From positions 12,730,837-12,794,836 of the forward strand of contig NC_060955.1 of the NCBI RefSeq assembly GCF_910589235.1: a stretch of 64,000 bases of DNA, read 5' to 3'. The position numbers were made by a program, and so were the translations under genes. Below, one piece after another: positions 40,410 to 54,578 of this stretch; within the stretch, counting starts at the first letter, position 1; the number at the start of each line of letters is the position of its first letter. Under the pieces are notes generated by a model that was not told the DNA's origin, made no database searches, and saw only the letters and a program-made list of their open reading frames with translations. The DNA comes from Vespa crabro. Lineage: Eukaryota > Arthropoda > Insecta > Hymenoptera > Vespidae.

Positions 40410-42439
40410 CGAAATACGAAATTTGAAATCTCAATCAATATCAATGCTTTTATATTCTGTCGACGCAGAATACACAATGGAACAAGAACATAAGTTTGTC
40501 ACTATGTGTAAATACGAGTTTCAACATGAATATTGTAGAAAAATGAGATCGACACATGCGAATTTCGTTAATTGCAGAGATTTAATCGTGAAAGCATTGA
40601 ACTAACACGTACCACAGCTTGAGAATTGTTTCCAATCGATTCGGACAATGTATTTCTGAAGATCAAACATCTATTTTATCTTGGAATCGACGTTTTAACC
40701 TTGTTTCTTATCGTATATACGTTTTTTCGTTCATAATGGCGTACCATCGAAATACGAAATAATGAAATCTCATTCAAATTCAATTAGTTTATATACTGTC
40801 GACGCAGAATAAAGATTAGAACAAGAATATATCTTCCTGACTGTGTGTAAATAGAAGTTTTAACATGAAAATTTTCGAAAAATGAGATCGACAAATGCGA
40901 ATTTTGTTAAATGCTGAGATAAAATCGTGAACACATTGAAATTACTCGTACCACAGCTTCAGAAATGTTTCCAATCAATTCGGACATTGTATTTCTTAAG
41001 AACAAACATTTATTTTATCTTGGAATCGAAGTTATAACCTTGTTTCATATTTTATATACGATTATTAGCTCATAAAGAAGTATCATCGAAATACGAAATT
41101 TGAAATCTCAATCAATATCAATGCTTTTATATTCTATCGACGCAGAATATACAAAGGAACAAGAACATAAGTTTGTCACTATGTGTAAATACGAGTTTCA
41201 ACATGAATATTGTAGAAAAATGAGATCGACACATGCGAATTTCGTTAATTGCAGAGCTTCAATCATGAAAACATTGAACTTACTCGTACCACAGCTTGAG
41301 AAATGTTTTCAACCGATTCGGACATTGTATTTCTGAAGATCATACATCCATTTTATCTTGGAATCGACGTTATAACCTTGTTTCATATGTTATATATGAT
41401 TATTAGCTCATAAAGAAGTATCATCGAAATACGAAATTTCAAATCTCAATCAATATCAATGCTTTTATATTCTATCGACGCAGAATATACAATGGAACAA
41501 GAACATAAGTTTGTCACTATGTGTAAATACGAGTTTTAACATGAATATTGTCGAAAATTGAGATCGACACATGCGAATTTCTTTAATTGCAGAGATGTAA
41601 TCGTGAAATCATTGAACTTATTCGTACCACAGCTTGAGAAATGTTTCCACTCTATTCGGACATTGTATTTCTGAAGATCAAACATCCATTTTATCTTGGA
41701 ATCGACGTTATAACCTTGTTTCATATTTTATATACGATTATTAGCTCATAAAGAATTATCATCGAAATACGAAATTTGAAATCTCAATCAATATCAATGC
41801 TATTATATTCTATCGACGCAGAATATACAATGGAACAAGATCATAAGTTTGTCACTATGTGTAAATACGAGATTCAACATGAATATTGTAGAAAAATGAG
41901 ATCGACACATGCGAATTTCGTTAATTGTTGAGATTTAATCGTGAAAGCATTGAACTAACTCGTACCACAGCTTGAGAATTGTTTCCAATCGATTCGGACA
42001 TTGTATTTCTGAAGATCAAACATCTATTTGATATTGGAATCGACGTTTTGACCTTGTTTCTTATCGTATATACGTTTTTTCGTTCATAATGGCGTACCAT
42101 CGAAATACGAAATAATGAAATCTCATTCAAATTCAATTAGTTTATATTCTGTCGACGCAGAATAAAGATTACAACAAGAATATATCTTCCTGACTGTGTG
42201 TAAATAGAAGTTTTAACATGAAAATTGTCGAAAAATGAGATCGACAAATGCGAATTATGTTAAATGCTGAGATAAAATCGTGAACACATTGAAATTACTC
42301 GTACCACAGCTTCAGAAATGTTTCCAATCTATTCGGACATTGTATTTCTGAAGATCAAACATTTATTTTATCTTGGAATCGACGTTATAACCTTGTTTCA
42401 TATGTTATATACGATTATTAGCTCATAAAGAAGTATCAT
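40410..42439 (+). repeat. HOR hexamer A-F (2030 bp), start of duplicated segment 2
   Basis: Monomers start at 40410, 40748, 41087, 41425, 41763 and 42101. It matches 18757-20786 in the B sub-variant and in TTGTTGAGATT of E. A private TTTCCACTCTATTCGG is in D. Confidence 0.93.
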
Positions 42440-43792
42440 CGAAATACGAAATTTGAAATCTCAATCAATATCAATGCTTTTATATTCTGTCGACGCAGTA
42501 TACACAATGGAACAAGAACATAAGTTTGTCACTATGTGTAAATACGAGTTTCAACATGAATATTGTAGAAAAATGAGATCGACACATGCGAATTTCGTTA
42601 ATTGCAGAGCTTCAATCATGAAAACATTGAACTTACTCGTACCACAGCTTGAAAAATGTTTCCAACCGATTCGGACATTGTATTTCTAAAGATCATACAT
42701 CCATTTTATCTTGGAATCGACGTTATAACCTTGTTTCATATGTTATATATGATTATTAGCTCATAAAGAAGTATCATCGAAATACGAAATTTCAAATCTC
42801 AATCAATATCAATGCTTTTATATTCTATCGACGCAGAATATACAATGGAACAAGAACATAAGTTTGTCACTATGTGTAAATACGAGTTTTAACATGAATA
42901 TTGTCGAAAATTGAGATCGACACATGCGAATTTCTTTAATTGCAGAGATGTAATCGTGAAATCATTGAACTTATTCGTACCACAGCTTGAGAAATGTTTC
43001 CAATCTATTCGGACATTGTATTTCTGAAGATCAAACATCCATTTTATCTTGGAATCGACGTTATAACCTTGTTTCATATTTTATATACGATTATTAGCTC
43101 ATAAAGAATTATCATCGAAATACGAAATTTGAAATCTCAATCAATATCAATGCTATTATATTCTATCGACGCAGAATATACAATGGAACAAGATCATAAG
43201 TTTGTCACTATGTGTAAATACGAGATTCAACATGAATATTGTAGAAAAATGAGATCGACACATGCGAATTTCGTTAATTGCTGAGATTTAATCGTGAAAG
43301 CATTGAACTAACTCGTACCACAGCTTGAGAATTGTTTCCAATCGATTCGGACATTGTATTTCTGAAGATCAAACATCTATTTGATATTGGAATCGACGTT
43401 TTGACCTTGTTTCTTATCGTATATACGTTTTTTCGTTCATAATGGCGTACCATCGAAATACGAAATAATGAAATCTCATTCAAATTCAATTAGTTTATAT
43501 TCTGTCGACGCAGAATAAAGATTACAACAAGAATATATCTTCCTGACTGTGTGTAAATAGAAGTTTTAACATGAAAATTGTCGAAAAATGAGATCGACAA
43601 ATGCGAATTTTGTTAAATGCTGAGATAAAATCGTGAACACATTGAAATTACTCGTACCACAGCTTCAGAAATGTTTCCAATCTATTCGGACATTGTATTT
43701 CTGAAGATCAAACATTTATTTTATCTTGGAATCGACGTTATAACCTTGTTTCATATGTTATATACGATTATTAGCTCATAAAGAAGTATCAT
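42440..43792 (+). repeat. Tetramer C'-D-E-F (1353 bp), third copy
   Basis: Monomers start at 42440, 42778, 43116 and 43454. It is the partner of 20787-22139. C' has private changes CTTGAAAAATG and TATTTCTAAAGATC. Confidence 0.93.
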
Positions 43793-45822
43793 CGAAATAC
43801 GAAATTTGAAATCTCAATCAATATCAATGCTTTTATATTCTGTCGACGCAGAATACACAATGGAACAAGAACATAAGTTTGTCACTATGTGTAAATACGA
43901 GTTTCAACATGAATATTGTAGAAAAATGAGATCGACACATGCGAATTTCGTTAATTGCAGAGATTTAATCGTGAAAGCATTGAACTAACACGTACCACAG
44001 CTTGAGAATTGTTTCCAATCGATTCGGACAATGTATTTCTGAAGATCAAACATCTATTTTATCTTGGAATCGACGTTTTAACCTTGTTTCTTATCGTATA
44101 TACGTTTTTTCGTTCATAATGGCGTACCATCGAAATACGAAATAATGAAATCTCATTCAAATTCAATTAGTTTATATACTGTCGACGCAGAATAAAGATT
44201 AGAACAAGAATATATCTTCCTGACTGTGTGTAAATAGAAGTTTTAACATGAAAATTTTCGAAAAATGAGATCGACAAATGCGAATTTTGTTAAATGCTGA
44301 GATAAAATCGTGAACACATTGAAATTACTCGTACCACAGCTTCAGAAATGTTTCCAATCAATTCGGACATTGTATTTCTTAAGAACAAACATTTATTTTA
44401 TCTTGGAATCGAAGTTATAACCTTGTTTCATATTTTATATACGATTATTAGCTCATAAAGAAGTATCATCGAAATACGAAATTTGAAATCTCAATCAATA
44501 TCAATGCTTTTATATTCTATCGACGCAGAATATACAAAGGAACAAGAACATAAGTTTGTCACTATGTGTAAATACGAGTTTCAACATGAATATTGTAGAA
44601 AAATGAGATCGACACATGCGAATTTCGTTAATTGCAGAGCTTCAATCATGAAAACATTGAACTTACTCGTACCACAGCTTGAGAAATGTTTTCAACCGAT
44701 TCGGACATTGTATTTCTGAAGATCATACATCCATTTTATCTTGGAATCGACGTTATAACCTTGTTTCATATGTTATATATGATTATTAGCTCATAAAGAA
44801 TTATCATCGAAATACGAAATTTCAAATCTCAATCAATATCAATGCTTTTATATTCTATCGACGCAGAATATACAATGGAACAAGAACATAAGTTTGTCAC
44901 TATGTGTAAATACGAGTTTTAACATGAATATTGTCGAAAATTGAGATCGACACATGCGAATTTCTTTAATTGCAGAGATGTAATCGTGAAATCATTGAAC
45001 TTATTCGTACCACAGCTTGAGAAATGTTTCCAATCTATTCGGACATTGTATTTCTGAAGATCAAACATCCATTTTATCTTGGAATCGACGTTATAACCTT
45101 GTTTCATATTTTATATACGATTATTAGCTCATAAAGAATTATCATCGAAATACGAAATTTGAAATCTCAATCAATATCAATGCTATTATATTCTATCGAC
45201 GCAGAATATACAATGGAACAAGATCATAAGTTTGTCACTATGTGTAAATACGAGATTCAACATGAATATTGTAGAAAAATGAGATCGACACATGCGAATT
45301 TCGTTAATTGCTGAGATTTAATCGTGAAAGCATTGAACTAACTCGTACCACAGCTTGAGAATTGTTTCCAATCGATTCGGACATTGTATTTCTGAAGATC
45401 AAACATCTATTTGATATTGGAATCGACGTTTTGACCTTGTTTCTTATCGTATATACGTTTTTTCGTTCATAATGGCGTACCATCGAAATACGAAATAATG
45501 AAATCTCATTCAAATTCAATTAGTTTATATTCTGTCGACGCAGAATAAAGATTACAACAAGAATATATCTTCCTGACTGTGTGTAAATAGAAGTTTTAAC
45601 ATGAAAATTGTCGAAAAATGAGAGCGACAAATGCGAATTTTGTTAAATGCTGAGATAAAATCGTGAACACATTGAAATTACTCGTACCACAGCTTCAGAA
45701 ATGTTTCCAATCTATTCGGACATTGTATTTCTGAAGATCAAACATTTATTTTATCTTGGAATCGACGTTATAACCTTGTTTCATATGTTATATACGATTA
45801 TTAGCTCATAAAGAAGTATCAT
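43793..45822 (+). repeat. HOR hexamer A-F (2030 bp)
   Basis: Monomers start at 43793, 44131, 44470, 44808, 45146 and 45484. This single unit corresponds to the run of four at 22140-30259: same B sub-variant and TGTTTTCAACCG in C. Confidence 0.93.
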
Positions 45823-47852
45823 CGAAATACGAAATTTGAAATCTCAATCAATATCAATGCTTTTATATTCTGTCGACGCAGAATACACAATGGAACAAGA
45901 ACATAAGTTTGTCACTATGTGTAAATACGAGTTTCAACATGAATATTGTAGAAAAATGAGATCGACACATGCGAATTTCGTTAATTGCAGAGATTTAATC
46001 GTGAAAGCATTGAACTAACACGTACCACAGCTTGAGAATTGTTTCCAATCGATTCGGACAATGTATTTCTGAAGATCAAACATCTATTTTATCTTGGAAT
46101 CGACGTTTTAACCTTGTTTCTTATCGTATATACGTTTTTTCGTTCATAATGGCGTACCATCGAAATACGAAATAATGAAATCTCATTCAAATTCAATTAG
46201 TTTATATACTGTCGACGCAGAATAAAGATTAGAACAAGAATATATCTTCCTGACTGTGTGTAAATAGAAGTTTTAACATGAAAATTTTAGAAAAATGAGA
46301 TCGACAAATGCGAATTTTGTTAAATGCTGAGATAAATTCGTGAACACATTGAAATTACTCGTACCACAGCTTCAGAAATGTTTCCAATCTATTCGGACAT
46401 TGTATTTCTGAAGATCAAACATTTATTTTATCTTGGAATCGACGTTATAACCTTGTTTCATATTTTATATACGATTATTAGCTCATAAAGAAGTATCATC
46501 GAAATACGAAATTTGAAATCTCAATCAATATCAATGCTTTTATATTCTATCGACGCAGAATATACAAAGGAACAAGAACATAAGTTTGTCACTATGTGTA
46601 AATACGAGTTTCAACATGAATATTGTAGAAAAATGAGATCGACACATGCGAATTTCGTTAATTGCAGAGCTTCAATCATGAAAACATTGAACTTACTCGT
46701 ACCACAGCTTGAGAAATGTTTCCAACCGATTCGGACATTGTATTTCTGAAGATCATACATCCATTTTATCTTGGAATCGACGTTATAACCTTGTTTCATA
46801 TGTTATATATGATAATTAGCTCATAAAGAAGTATCATCGAAATACGAAATTTCAAATCTCAATCAATATCAATGCTTTTATATTCTATCGACGCAGAATA
46901 TACAATGGAACAAGAACATAAGTTTGTCACTATGTGTAAATACGAGTTTTAACATGAATATTGTCGAAAATTGAGATCGACACATGCGAATTTCTTTAAT
47001 TGCAGAGATGTAATCGTGAAATCATTGAACTTATTCGTACCACAGCTTGAGAAATGTTTCCAATCTATTCGGACATTGTATTTCTGAAGATCAAACATCC
47101 ATTTTATCTTGGAATCGACGTTATAACCTTGTTTCATATTTTATATACGATTATTAGCTCATAAAGAATTATCATCGAAATACGAAATTTGAAATCTCAA
47201 TCATTATCAATGCTATTATATTCTATCGACGCAGAATATACAATGGAACAAGATCATAAGTTTGTCACTATGTGTAAATACGAGATTCAACATGAATATT
47301 GTAGAAAAATGAGATCGACACATGCGAATTTCGTTAATTGCTGAGATTTAATCGTGAAAGCATTGAACTAACTCGTACCACAGCTTGAGAATTGTTTCCA
47401 ATCGATTCGGACATTGTATTTCTGAAGATCAAACATCTATTTGATATTGGAATCGACGTTTTGACCTTGTTTCTTATCGTATATACGTTTTTTCGTTCAT
47501 AATGGCGTACCATCGAAATACGAAATAATGAAATCTCATTCAAATTCAATTAGTTTATATTCTGTCGACGCAGAATAAAGATTACAACAAGAATATATCT
47601 TCCTGACTGTGTGTAAATAGAAGTTTTAACATGAAAATTGTCGAAAAATGAGATCGACAAATGCGAATTTTGTTAAATGCTGAGATAAAATCGTGAACAC
47701 ATTGAAATTACTTGTACCACAGCTTCAGAAATGTTTCCAATCTATTCGGACATTGTATTTCTGAAGATCAAACATTGATTTTATCTTGGAATCGACGTTA
47801 TAACCTTGTTTCATATGTTATATACGATTATTAGCTCATAAAGAAGTATCAT
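45823..47852 (+). repeat. HOR hexamer A-F, intact relative of 30260-31612 (2030 bp)
   Basis: Monomers start at 45823, 46161, 46500, 46838, 47176 and 47514. B has TTTTAG, C has GATAATTAG, and F has ACTTGTACC and AAACATTGATTTT. It keeps the D-E-F stretch missing from the segment 1 partner. Confidence 0.93.
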
Positions 47853-49206
47853 CGAAATACGAAATTTGAAATCTCAATCAATATCAATGCTATTATATTC
47901 TGTCGACGCAGAATACACAATGGAACAAGAACATAAGTTTGTCACTATGTGTAAATACGAGTTTCAACATGAATATTGTAGAAAAATGAGATCGACACAT
48001 GCGAATTTCGTTAATTGCAGAGATTTAATCGTGAAAGCATTGAACTAACACGTACCACAGCTTGAGAATTGTTTCCAATCGATTCGGACAATGTATTTCT
48101 GCAGATCAAACATCTATTTTATCTTGGAATCGACGTTTTAACCTTGTTTCTTATCGTATATACGTTTTTTCGTTCATAATGGCGTACCATCGAAATACGA
48201 AATAATGAAATCTCATTCAAATTCAATTAGTTTATATACTGTCGACGCAGAATAAAGATTAGAACAAGAATATATCTCTCTGACTGTGTGTAAATAGAAG
48301 TTTTAACATGAAAATTTTCGAAAAATGAGATCGACAAATGCGAATTTTGTTAAATGCTGAGATAAATTCGTGAACACATTGAAATTACTCGTACCACAGC
48401 TTCAGAAATGTTTCCAATCTATTCGGACATTGTATTTCTGAAGATCGAACATTTATTTTATCTTGGAATCGACGTTATAACCTTGTTTCATATTTTATAT
48501 ACGATTATTAGCTCATAAAGAAGTATCATCGAAATACGAAATTTGAAATCTCAATCAATATCAATGCTATTATATTCTATCGACGCAGAATATACAATGG
48601 AACAAGATCATAAGTTTGTCACTATGTGTAAATACGAGTTTCAACATGAATATTGTAAAAAAATGAGATCGACACATGCGAATTTCGTTAATTGCTGAGA
48701 TTTAATCGTGAAAGCATTGAACTAACTCGTACCACAGCTTGAGAATTGTTTCCAATCGATTCGGACATTGTATTTCTGAAGTTCAAACATCTATTTTATC
48801 TTGGAATCGACGTTTTAACCTTGTGTCTTAACGTATATACGTTTTTTCGTTCATAATGGCGTACCATCGAAATACGAAATAATGAAATCTCATTCAAATT
48901 CAATTAGTTTATATTCTGTCGACGCATAATAAAGATTACAACAAGAATATATCTTCCTGACTGTGTGTAAATAGAAGTTTTCAAATGAAAATTGTCGAAA
49001 AATGAGATCGACAAATGCGAATTTTGTTAAATGCTGAGATAAAATCGTGAACACATTGAAATTACTCGTACCACAGTTTCAGAAATGTTTCCAATCAATT
49101 CGGACATTGTATTTCTGAAGATCAAACATTTATTTTATCTTGGAATCGACGTTATAACCTTGTTTCATATTTTATATACGATTATTAGCTCATAAAGAAG
49201 TATCAT
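47853..49206 (+). repeat. Tetramer A-B-E-F (1354 bp), partner of 31613-32966
   Basis: Monomers start at 47853, 48191, 48530 and 48868. Offset from the partner is 16240 bp. It shares the E mark TTGTGTCTTAACG and the F mark CGCATAATAAAG. B has a private ATATCTCTCTGAC. Confidence 0.93.
48830..48843. repeat. Extended 14-bp palindrome AACGTATATACGTT, second copy
   Basis: This is the same palindrome-lengthening change as at 32590-32603, in the E monomer of the duplicated partner. Confidence 0.8.
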
Positions 49207-50221
49207 CGAAATACGAAATTTGAAATCTCAATCAATATCAATGCTTTTATATTCTATCGACGCAGAATATACAAAGGAACAAGAACATAAGTTTGTCACT
49301 ATGTGTAAATACGAGTTTCAACATGAATATTGTAGAAAAATGAGATCGACACATGCGAATTTCGTTAATTGCAGAGCTTCAATCGTGAAAACATTGAACT
49401 TACTCGTACCACATCTTGAGAAATGTTTCCAATCGATTCGGACATTGTATTTCTGAAGATCATACATCCATTTTATCTTGGAAACGACGTTATAACCTTG
49501 TTTCATATGTTATATATGATTATTAGCTCATAAAGAAGTATCATCGAAATACGAAATTTGAAATCTCAATCAATATCAATGCTATTATATTCTATCGACG
49601 CAGAATATACAATGGAACAAGATCATAAGTTTGTCACTATGTGTAAATACGAGTTTCAACATGAATATTGTAGAAAAATGAGATCGACACATGCGAATTT
49701 CGTTAATTGCTGAGATTTAATCGTGAAAGCATTTAACTAACTCGTACCACAGCTTGAGAATTGTTTCCAATCGATTCGGACATTGTATTTCTGAAGATCA
49801 AACATCTATTTGATATTGGAATCGACGTTTAAACCTTGTTTCTTATCGTATATACGTTTTTTCGTTCATAATGGCGTACCATCGAAATACGAAATAATGA
49901 AATCTCATTCAAATTCAATTAGTTTATATTCTGTCGACGCAGAATAAAGATTACATCAAGAATATATCTTCCTGACTGTGTGTAAATAGAAGTTTTAACA
50001 TGAAAATTGTCGAAAAATGAGATCGACAAATGCGAATTTTGTTAAATGCTGAGATAAAATCGTGAACACATTGAAATTACTTGTACCACAGCTTCAGAAA
50101 TGTTTCCAATCTATTCGGACATTGTATTTCTGAAGTTCAAACATTGATTTTATCTTGGAATCGACGTTATAACCTTGTTTCATATGTTATATACGATTAT
50201 TAGCTCATAAAGAAGTATCAT
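49207..50221 (+). repeat. Trimer HOR C-E-F (1015 bp)
   Basis: Monomers start at 49207, 49545 and 49883. The F monomer is intact and ends with ACTTGTACC, GAAGTTCAAACATTG and TTATATACG, unlike the F/B hybrid in the partner at 33643. Confidence 0.92.
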
Positions 50222-51533
50222 CGAAATACGAAATTTGAAATCTCAATCAATATCAATGCTATTATATTCTGTCGACGCAGAATACACAATGGAACAAGAA
50301 CATAAGTTTGTCACTATGTGTAAATACGAGTTTCAACATGAATATTGTAGAAAAATGAGATCGACACATGCGAATTTCGTTAATTGCAGAGATTTAATCG
50401 TGAAAGCATTGAACTAACACGTACCACAGCTTGAGAATTGTTTCCAATCGATTCGGACAATGTATTTCTGCAGATCAAACATCTATTTTATCTTGGAATC
50501 GACGTTTTAACCTTGTTTCTTATCGTATATACGTTTTTTCGTTCATAATGGCGTACCATCGAAATACGAAATAATGAAATCTCATTCAAATTCAATTAGT
50601 TTATATACTGTCGACGCAGAATAAAGATTAGAACAAGAATATATCTTCCTGACTGTGTGTAAATAGAAGTTTTAACATGAAAATTGTCGAAAAATGAGAT
50701 CGACAAATGCGAATTTTGTTAAATGCTGAGATAAATTCGTGAACACATTGAAATTACTCGTACCACAGCTTCAGAAATGTTTCCAATCTATTCGGACATT
50801 GTATTTCTGAAGATCGAACATTTATTTTATCTTGGAATCGACGTTATAACCTTGTTTCATATTTTATATACGATTATTAGCTCATAAAGAAGTATCATCG
50901 AAATACGAAATTTGAAATCTCAATCAATATCAATGCTATTATATTCTATCGACGCAGAATATACAATGGAACAAGATCATAAGTTTGTCACTATGTGTAA
51001 ATACGAGTTTCAACATGAATATTGTAAAAAAATGAGATCGACACATGCGAATTTCGTTAATTGCTGAGATTTAATCGTGAAAGCATTGAACTAACTCGTA
51101 CCACAGCTTGAGAATTGTTTCCAATCGATTCGGACATTGTATTTCTGAAGATCAAACATCTATTTGATATTGGAATCGACGTTTAAACCTTGTTTCTTAT
51201 CGTATATACGTTTTTTCGTTCATAATGGCGTACCATCGAAATACGAAATAATGAAATCTCATTCAAATTCAATTAGTTTATATTCTGTCGACGCAGAATA
51301 AAGATTACAACATGAAAATTGTCGAAAAATGAGATCGACAAATGCGAATTTTGTTAAATGCTGAGATAAAATCGTGAACACATTGAAATTACTCGTACCA
51401 CAGTTTCAGAAATGTTTCCAATCAATTCGGACATTGTATTTCTGAAGATCAAACATTTATTTTATCTTGGAATCGACGTTATAACCTTGTTTCATATTTT
51501 ATATACGATTATTAGCTCATAAAGAAGTATCAT
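50222..51533 (+). repeat. Tetramer A-B-E-F with shortened F (1312 bp)
   Basis: Monomers start at 50222, 50560, 50899 and 51237. The last is only 297 bp because of a 42-bp internal deletion. A is the GCTATTATATTCTGTCG variant; B unusually has AAAATTGTCG. Confidence 0.93.
51312..51313. other. 42-bp deletion junction in F monomer
   Basis: The sequence passes directly from GATTACAACA to TGAAAATTG. Intact F monomers have 42 more bases between these points, from AGAATATATC to TTTTAACA. Both breakpoints end in AACA, so the loss used a 4-bp microhomology. It is the only deletion larger than 1 bp and smaller than a monomer that I found. Confidence 0.93.
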
Positions 51534-52548
51534 CGAAATACGAAATTTGAAATCTCAATCAATATCAATGCTTTTATATTCTATCGACGCAGAATATACA
51601 AAGGAACAAGAACATAAGTTTGTCACTATGTGTAAATACGAGTTTCAACATGAATATTGTAGAAAAATGAGATCGACACATGCGAATTTCGTTAATTGCA
51701 GAGCTTCAATCGTGAAAACATTGAACTTACTCGTACCACATCTTGAGAAAAGTTTCCAATCGATTCGGACATTGTATTTCTGAAGATCATACATCCATTT
51801 TATCTTGGAAACGACGTTATAACCTTGTTTCATATGTTATATATGATTATTAGCTCATAAAGAAGTATCATCGAAATACGAAATTTGAAATCTCAATCAA
51901 TATCAATGCTATTATATTCTATCAACGCAGAATATACAATGGAACAAGATCATAAGTTTGTCACTATGTGTAAATACGAGTTTCAACATGAATATTGTAG
52001 AAAAATGAGATCGACACATGCGAATTTCTTTAATTGCTGAGATTTAATCGTGAAAGCATTTAACTAACTCGTACCACAGCTTGAGAATTGTTTCCAATCG
52101 ATTCGGACATTGTATTTCTGAAGATCAAACATCTATTTGATATTGGAATCGACGTTTTAACCTTGTTTCTTATCGTATATACGTTTTTTCGTTCATAATG
52201 GCGTACCATCGAAATACGAAATAATGAAATCTCATTCAAATTCAATTAGTTTATATTCTGTCGACGCAGAATAAAGATTACATCAAGAATATATCTTCCT
52301 GACTGTGTGTAAATAGAAGTTTTAACATGAAAATTGTCGAAAAATGAGATCGACAAATGCGAATTTTGTTAAATGCTGAGATAAAATCGTGAACGCATTG
52401 AAATTACTCGTACCACAGTTTCAGAAATGTTTCCAATCAATTCGGACATTGTATTTCTGAAGATCAAACATTTATTTTATCTTGGAATCGACGTTATAAC
52501 CTTGTTTCATATTTTATATACGATTATTAGCTCATAAAGAAGTATCAT
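51534..52548 (+). repeat. Trimer HOR C-E-F (1015 bp), domain 2 copy 1
   Basis: Monomers start at 51534, 51872 and 52210. E has TTCTTTAATTGCTGAG as at 34997, plus a private CTATCAACGCAG. C has GAGAAAAGTTTCC. Confidence 0.93.
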
Positions 52549-53563
52549 CGAAATACGAAATTTGAAATCTCAATCAATATCAATGCTTTTATATTCTATC
52601 GACGCAGAATATACAAAGGAACAAGAACATAAGTTTGTCACTATGTGTAAATACGAGTTTCAACATGAATATTGTAGAAAAATGAGATCGACACATGCGA
52701 ATTTCGTTAATTGCAGAGCTTCAATCGTGAAAACATTGAACTTACTCGTACCACATCTTGAGAAATGTTTCCAATCGATTCGGACATTGTATTTCTGAAG
52801 ATCATACATCCATTTTATCTTGGAAACGACGTTATAACCTTGTTTCATATGTTATATATGATTATTAGCTCATAAAGAAGTATCATCGAAATACGAAATT
52901 TGAAATCTCAATCAATATCAATGCTATTATATTCTATCGACGCAGAATATACAATGGAACAAGATCATAAGTTTGTCACTATGTGTAAATACGAGTTTCA
53001 ACATGAATATTGTAGAAAAATGAGATCGACACATGCGAATTTCGTTAATTGCTGAGATTTAATCGTGAAAGCATTTAACTAACTCGTACCACAGCTTGAG
53101 AATTGTTTCCAATCGATTCGGACATTGTATTTCTGAAGATCAAACATCTATTTGATATTGGAATCGACGTTTAAACCTTGTTTCTTATCGTATATACGTT
53201 TTTTCGTTCATAATGGCGTACCATCGAAATACGAAATAATGAAATCTCATTCAAATTCAATTAGTTTATATTCTGTCGACGCAGAATAAAGATTACATCA
53301 AGAATATATCTTCCTGACTGTGTGTAAATAGAAGTTTTAACATGAAAATTGTCGAAAAATGAGATCGACAAATGCGAATTTTGTTAAATGCTGAGATAAA
53401 ATCGTGAACACATTGAAATTACTCGTACCACAGTTTCAGAAATGTTTCCAATCAATTCGGACATTGTATTTCTGAAGATCAAACATTTATTTTATCTTGG
53501 AATCGACGTTATAACCTTGTTTCATATTTTATATACGATTATTAGCTCATAAAGAAGTATCAT
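52549..53563 (+). repeat. Trimer HOR C-E-F (1015 bp), domain 2 copy 2
   Basis: Monomers start at 52549, 52887 and 53225. E carries GACGTTTAAACC like its partner at 36012. Confidence 0.93.
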
Positions 53564-54578
53564 CGAAATACGAAATTTGAAATCTCAATCAATATCAATG
53601 CTTTTATATTCTATCGACGCAGAATATACAAAGGAACAAGAACATAAGTTTGTCACTATGTGTAAATACGAGTTTCAACATGAATATTGTAGAAAAATGA
53701 GATCGACACATGCGAATTTCGTTAATTGCAGAGCTTCAATCGTGAAAACATTGAACTTACTCGTACCACATCTTGAGAAATGTTTCCAATCGATTCGGAC
53801 ATTGTATTTCTGAAGATCATACATCCATTTTATCTTGGAAACGACGTTATAACCTTGTTTCATATGTTATATATGATTATTAGCTCATAAAGAAGTATCA
53901 TCGAAATACGAAATTTGAAATCTCAATCAATATCAATGCTATTATATTCTATCGACGCAGAATATACAATGGAACAAGATCATAAGTTTGTCACTATGTG
54001 TAAATACGAGTTTCAACATGAATATTGTAGAAAAATGAGATCGACACATGCGAATTTCGTTAATTGCTGAGATTTAATCGTGAAAGCATTTAACTAACTC
54101 GTACCACAGCTTGAGAATTGTTTCCAATCGATTCGGACATTGTATTTCTGAAGATCAAACATCTATTTGATATTGGAATCGACGTTTTAACCTTGTTTCT
54201 TATCGTATATACGTTTTTTCGTTCATAATGGCGTACCATCGAAATACGAAATAATGAAATCTCATTCAAATTCAATTAGTTTATATTCTGTCGACTCAGA
54301 ATAAAGATTACATCAAGAATATATCTTCCTGACTGTGTGTAAATAGAAGTTTTAACATGAAAATTGTCGAAAAATGAGATCGACAAATGCGAATTTTGTT
54401 AAATGCTGAGATAAAATCGTGAACACATTGAAATTACTCGTACCACAGTTTCAGAAATGTTTCCAATCAATTCGGACATTGTATTTCTGAAGATCAAACA
54501 TTTATTTTATCTTGGAATCGACGTTATAACCTTGTTTCATATTTTATATACGATTATTAGCTCATAAAGAAGTATCAT
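53564..54578 (+). repeat. Trimer HOR C-E-F (1015 bp), domain 2 copy 3
   Basis: Monomers start at 53564, 53902 and 54240. F has GTCGACTCAGAAT, matching 37365 at an offset of 16875 bp. Confidence 0.93.
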
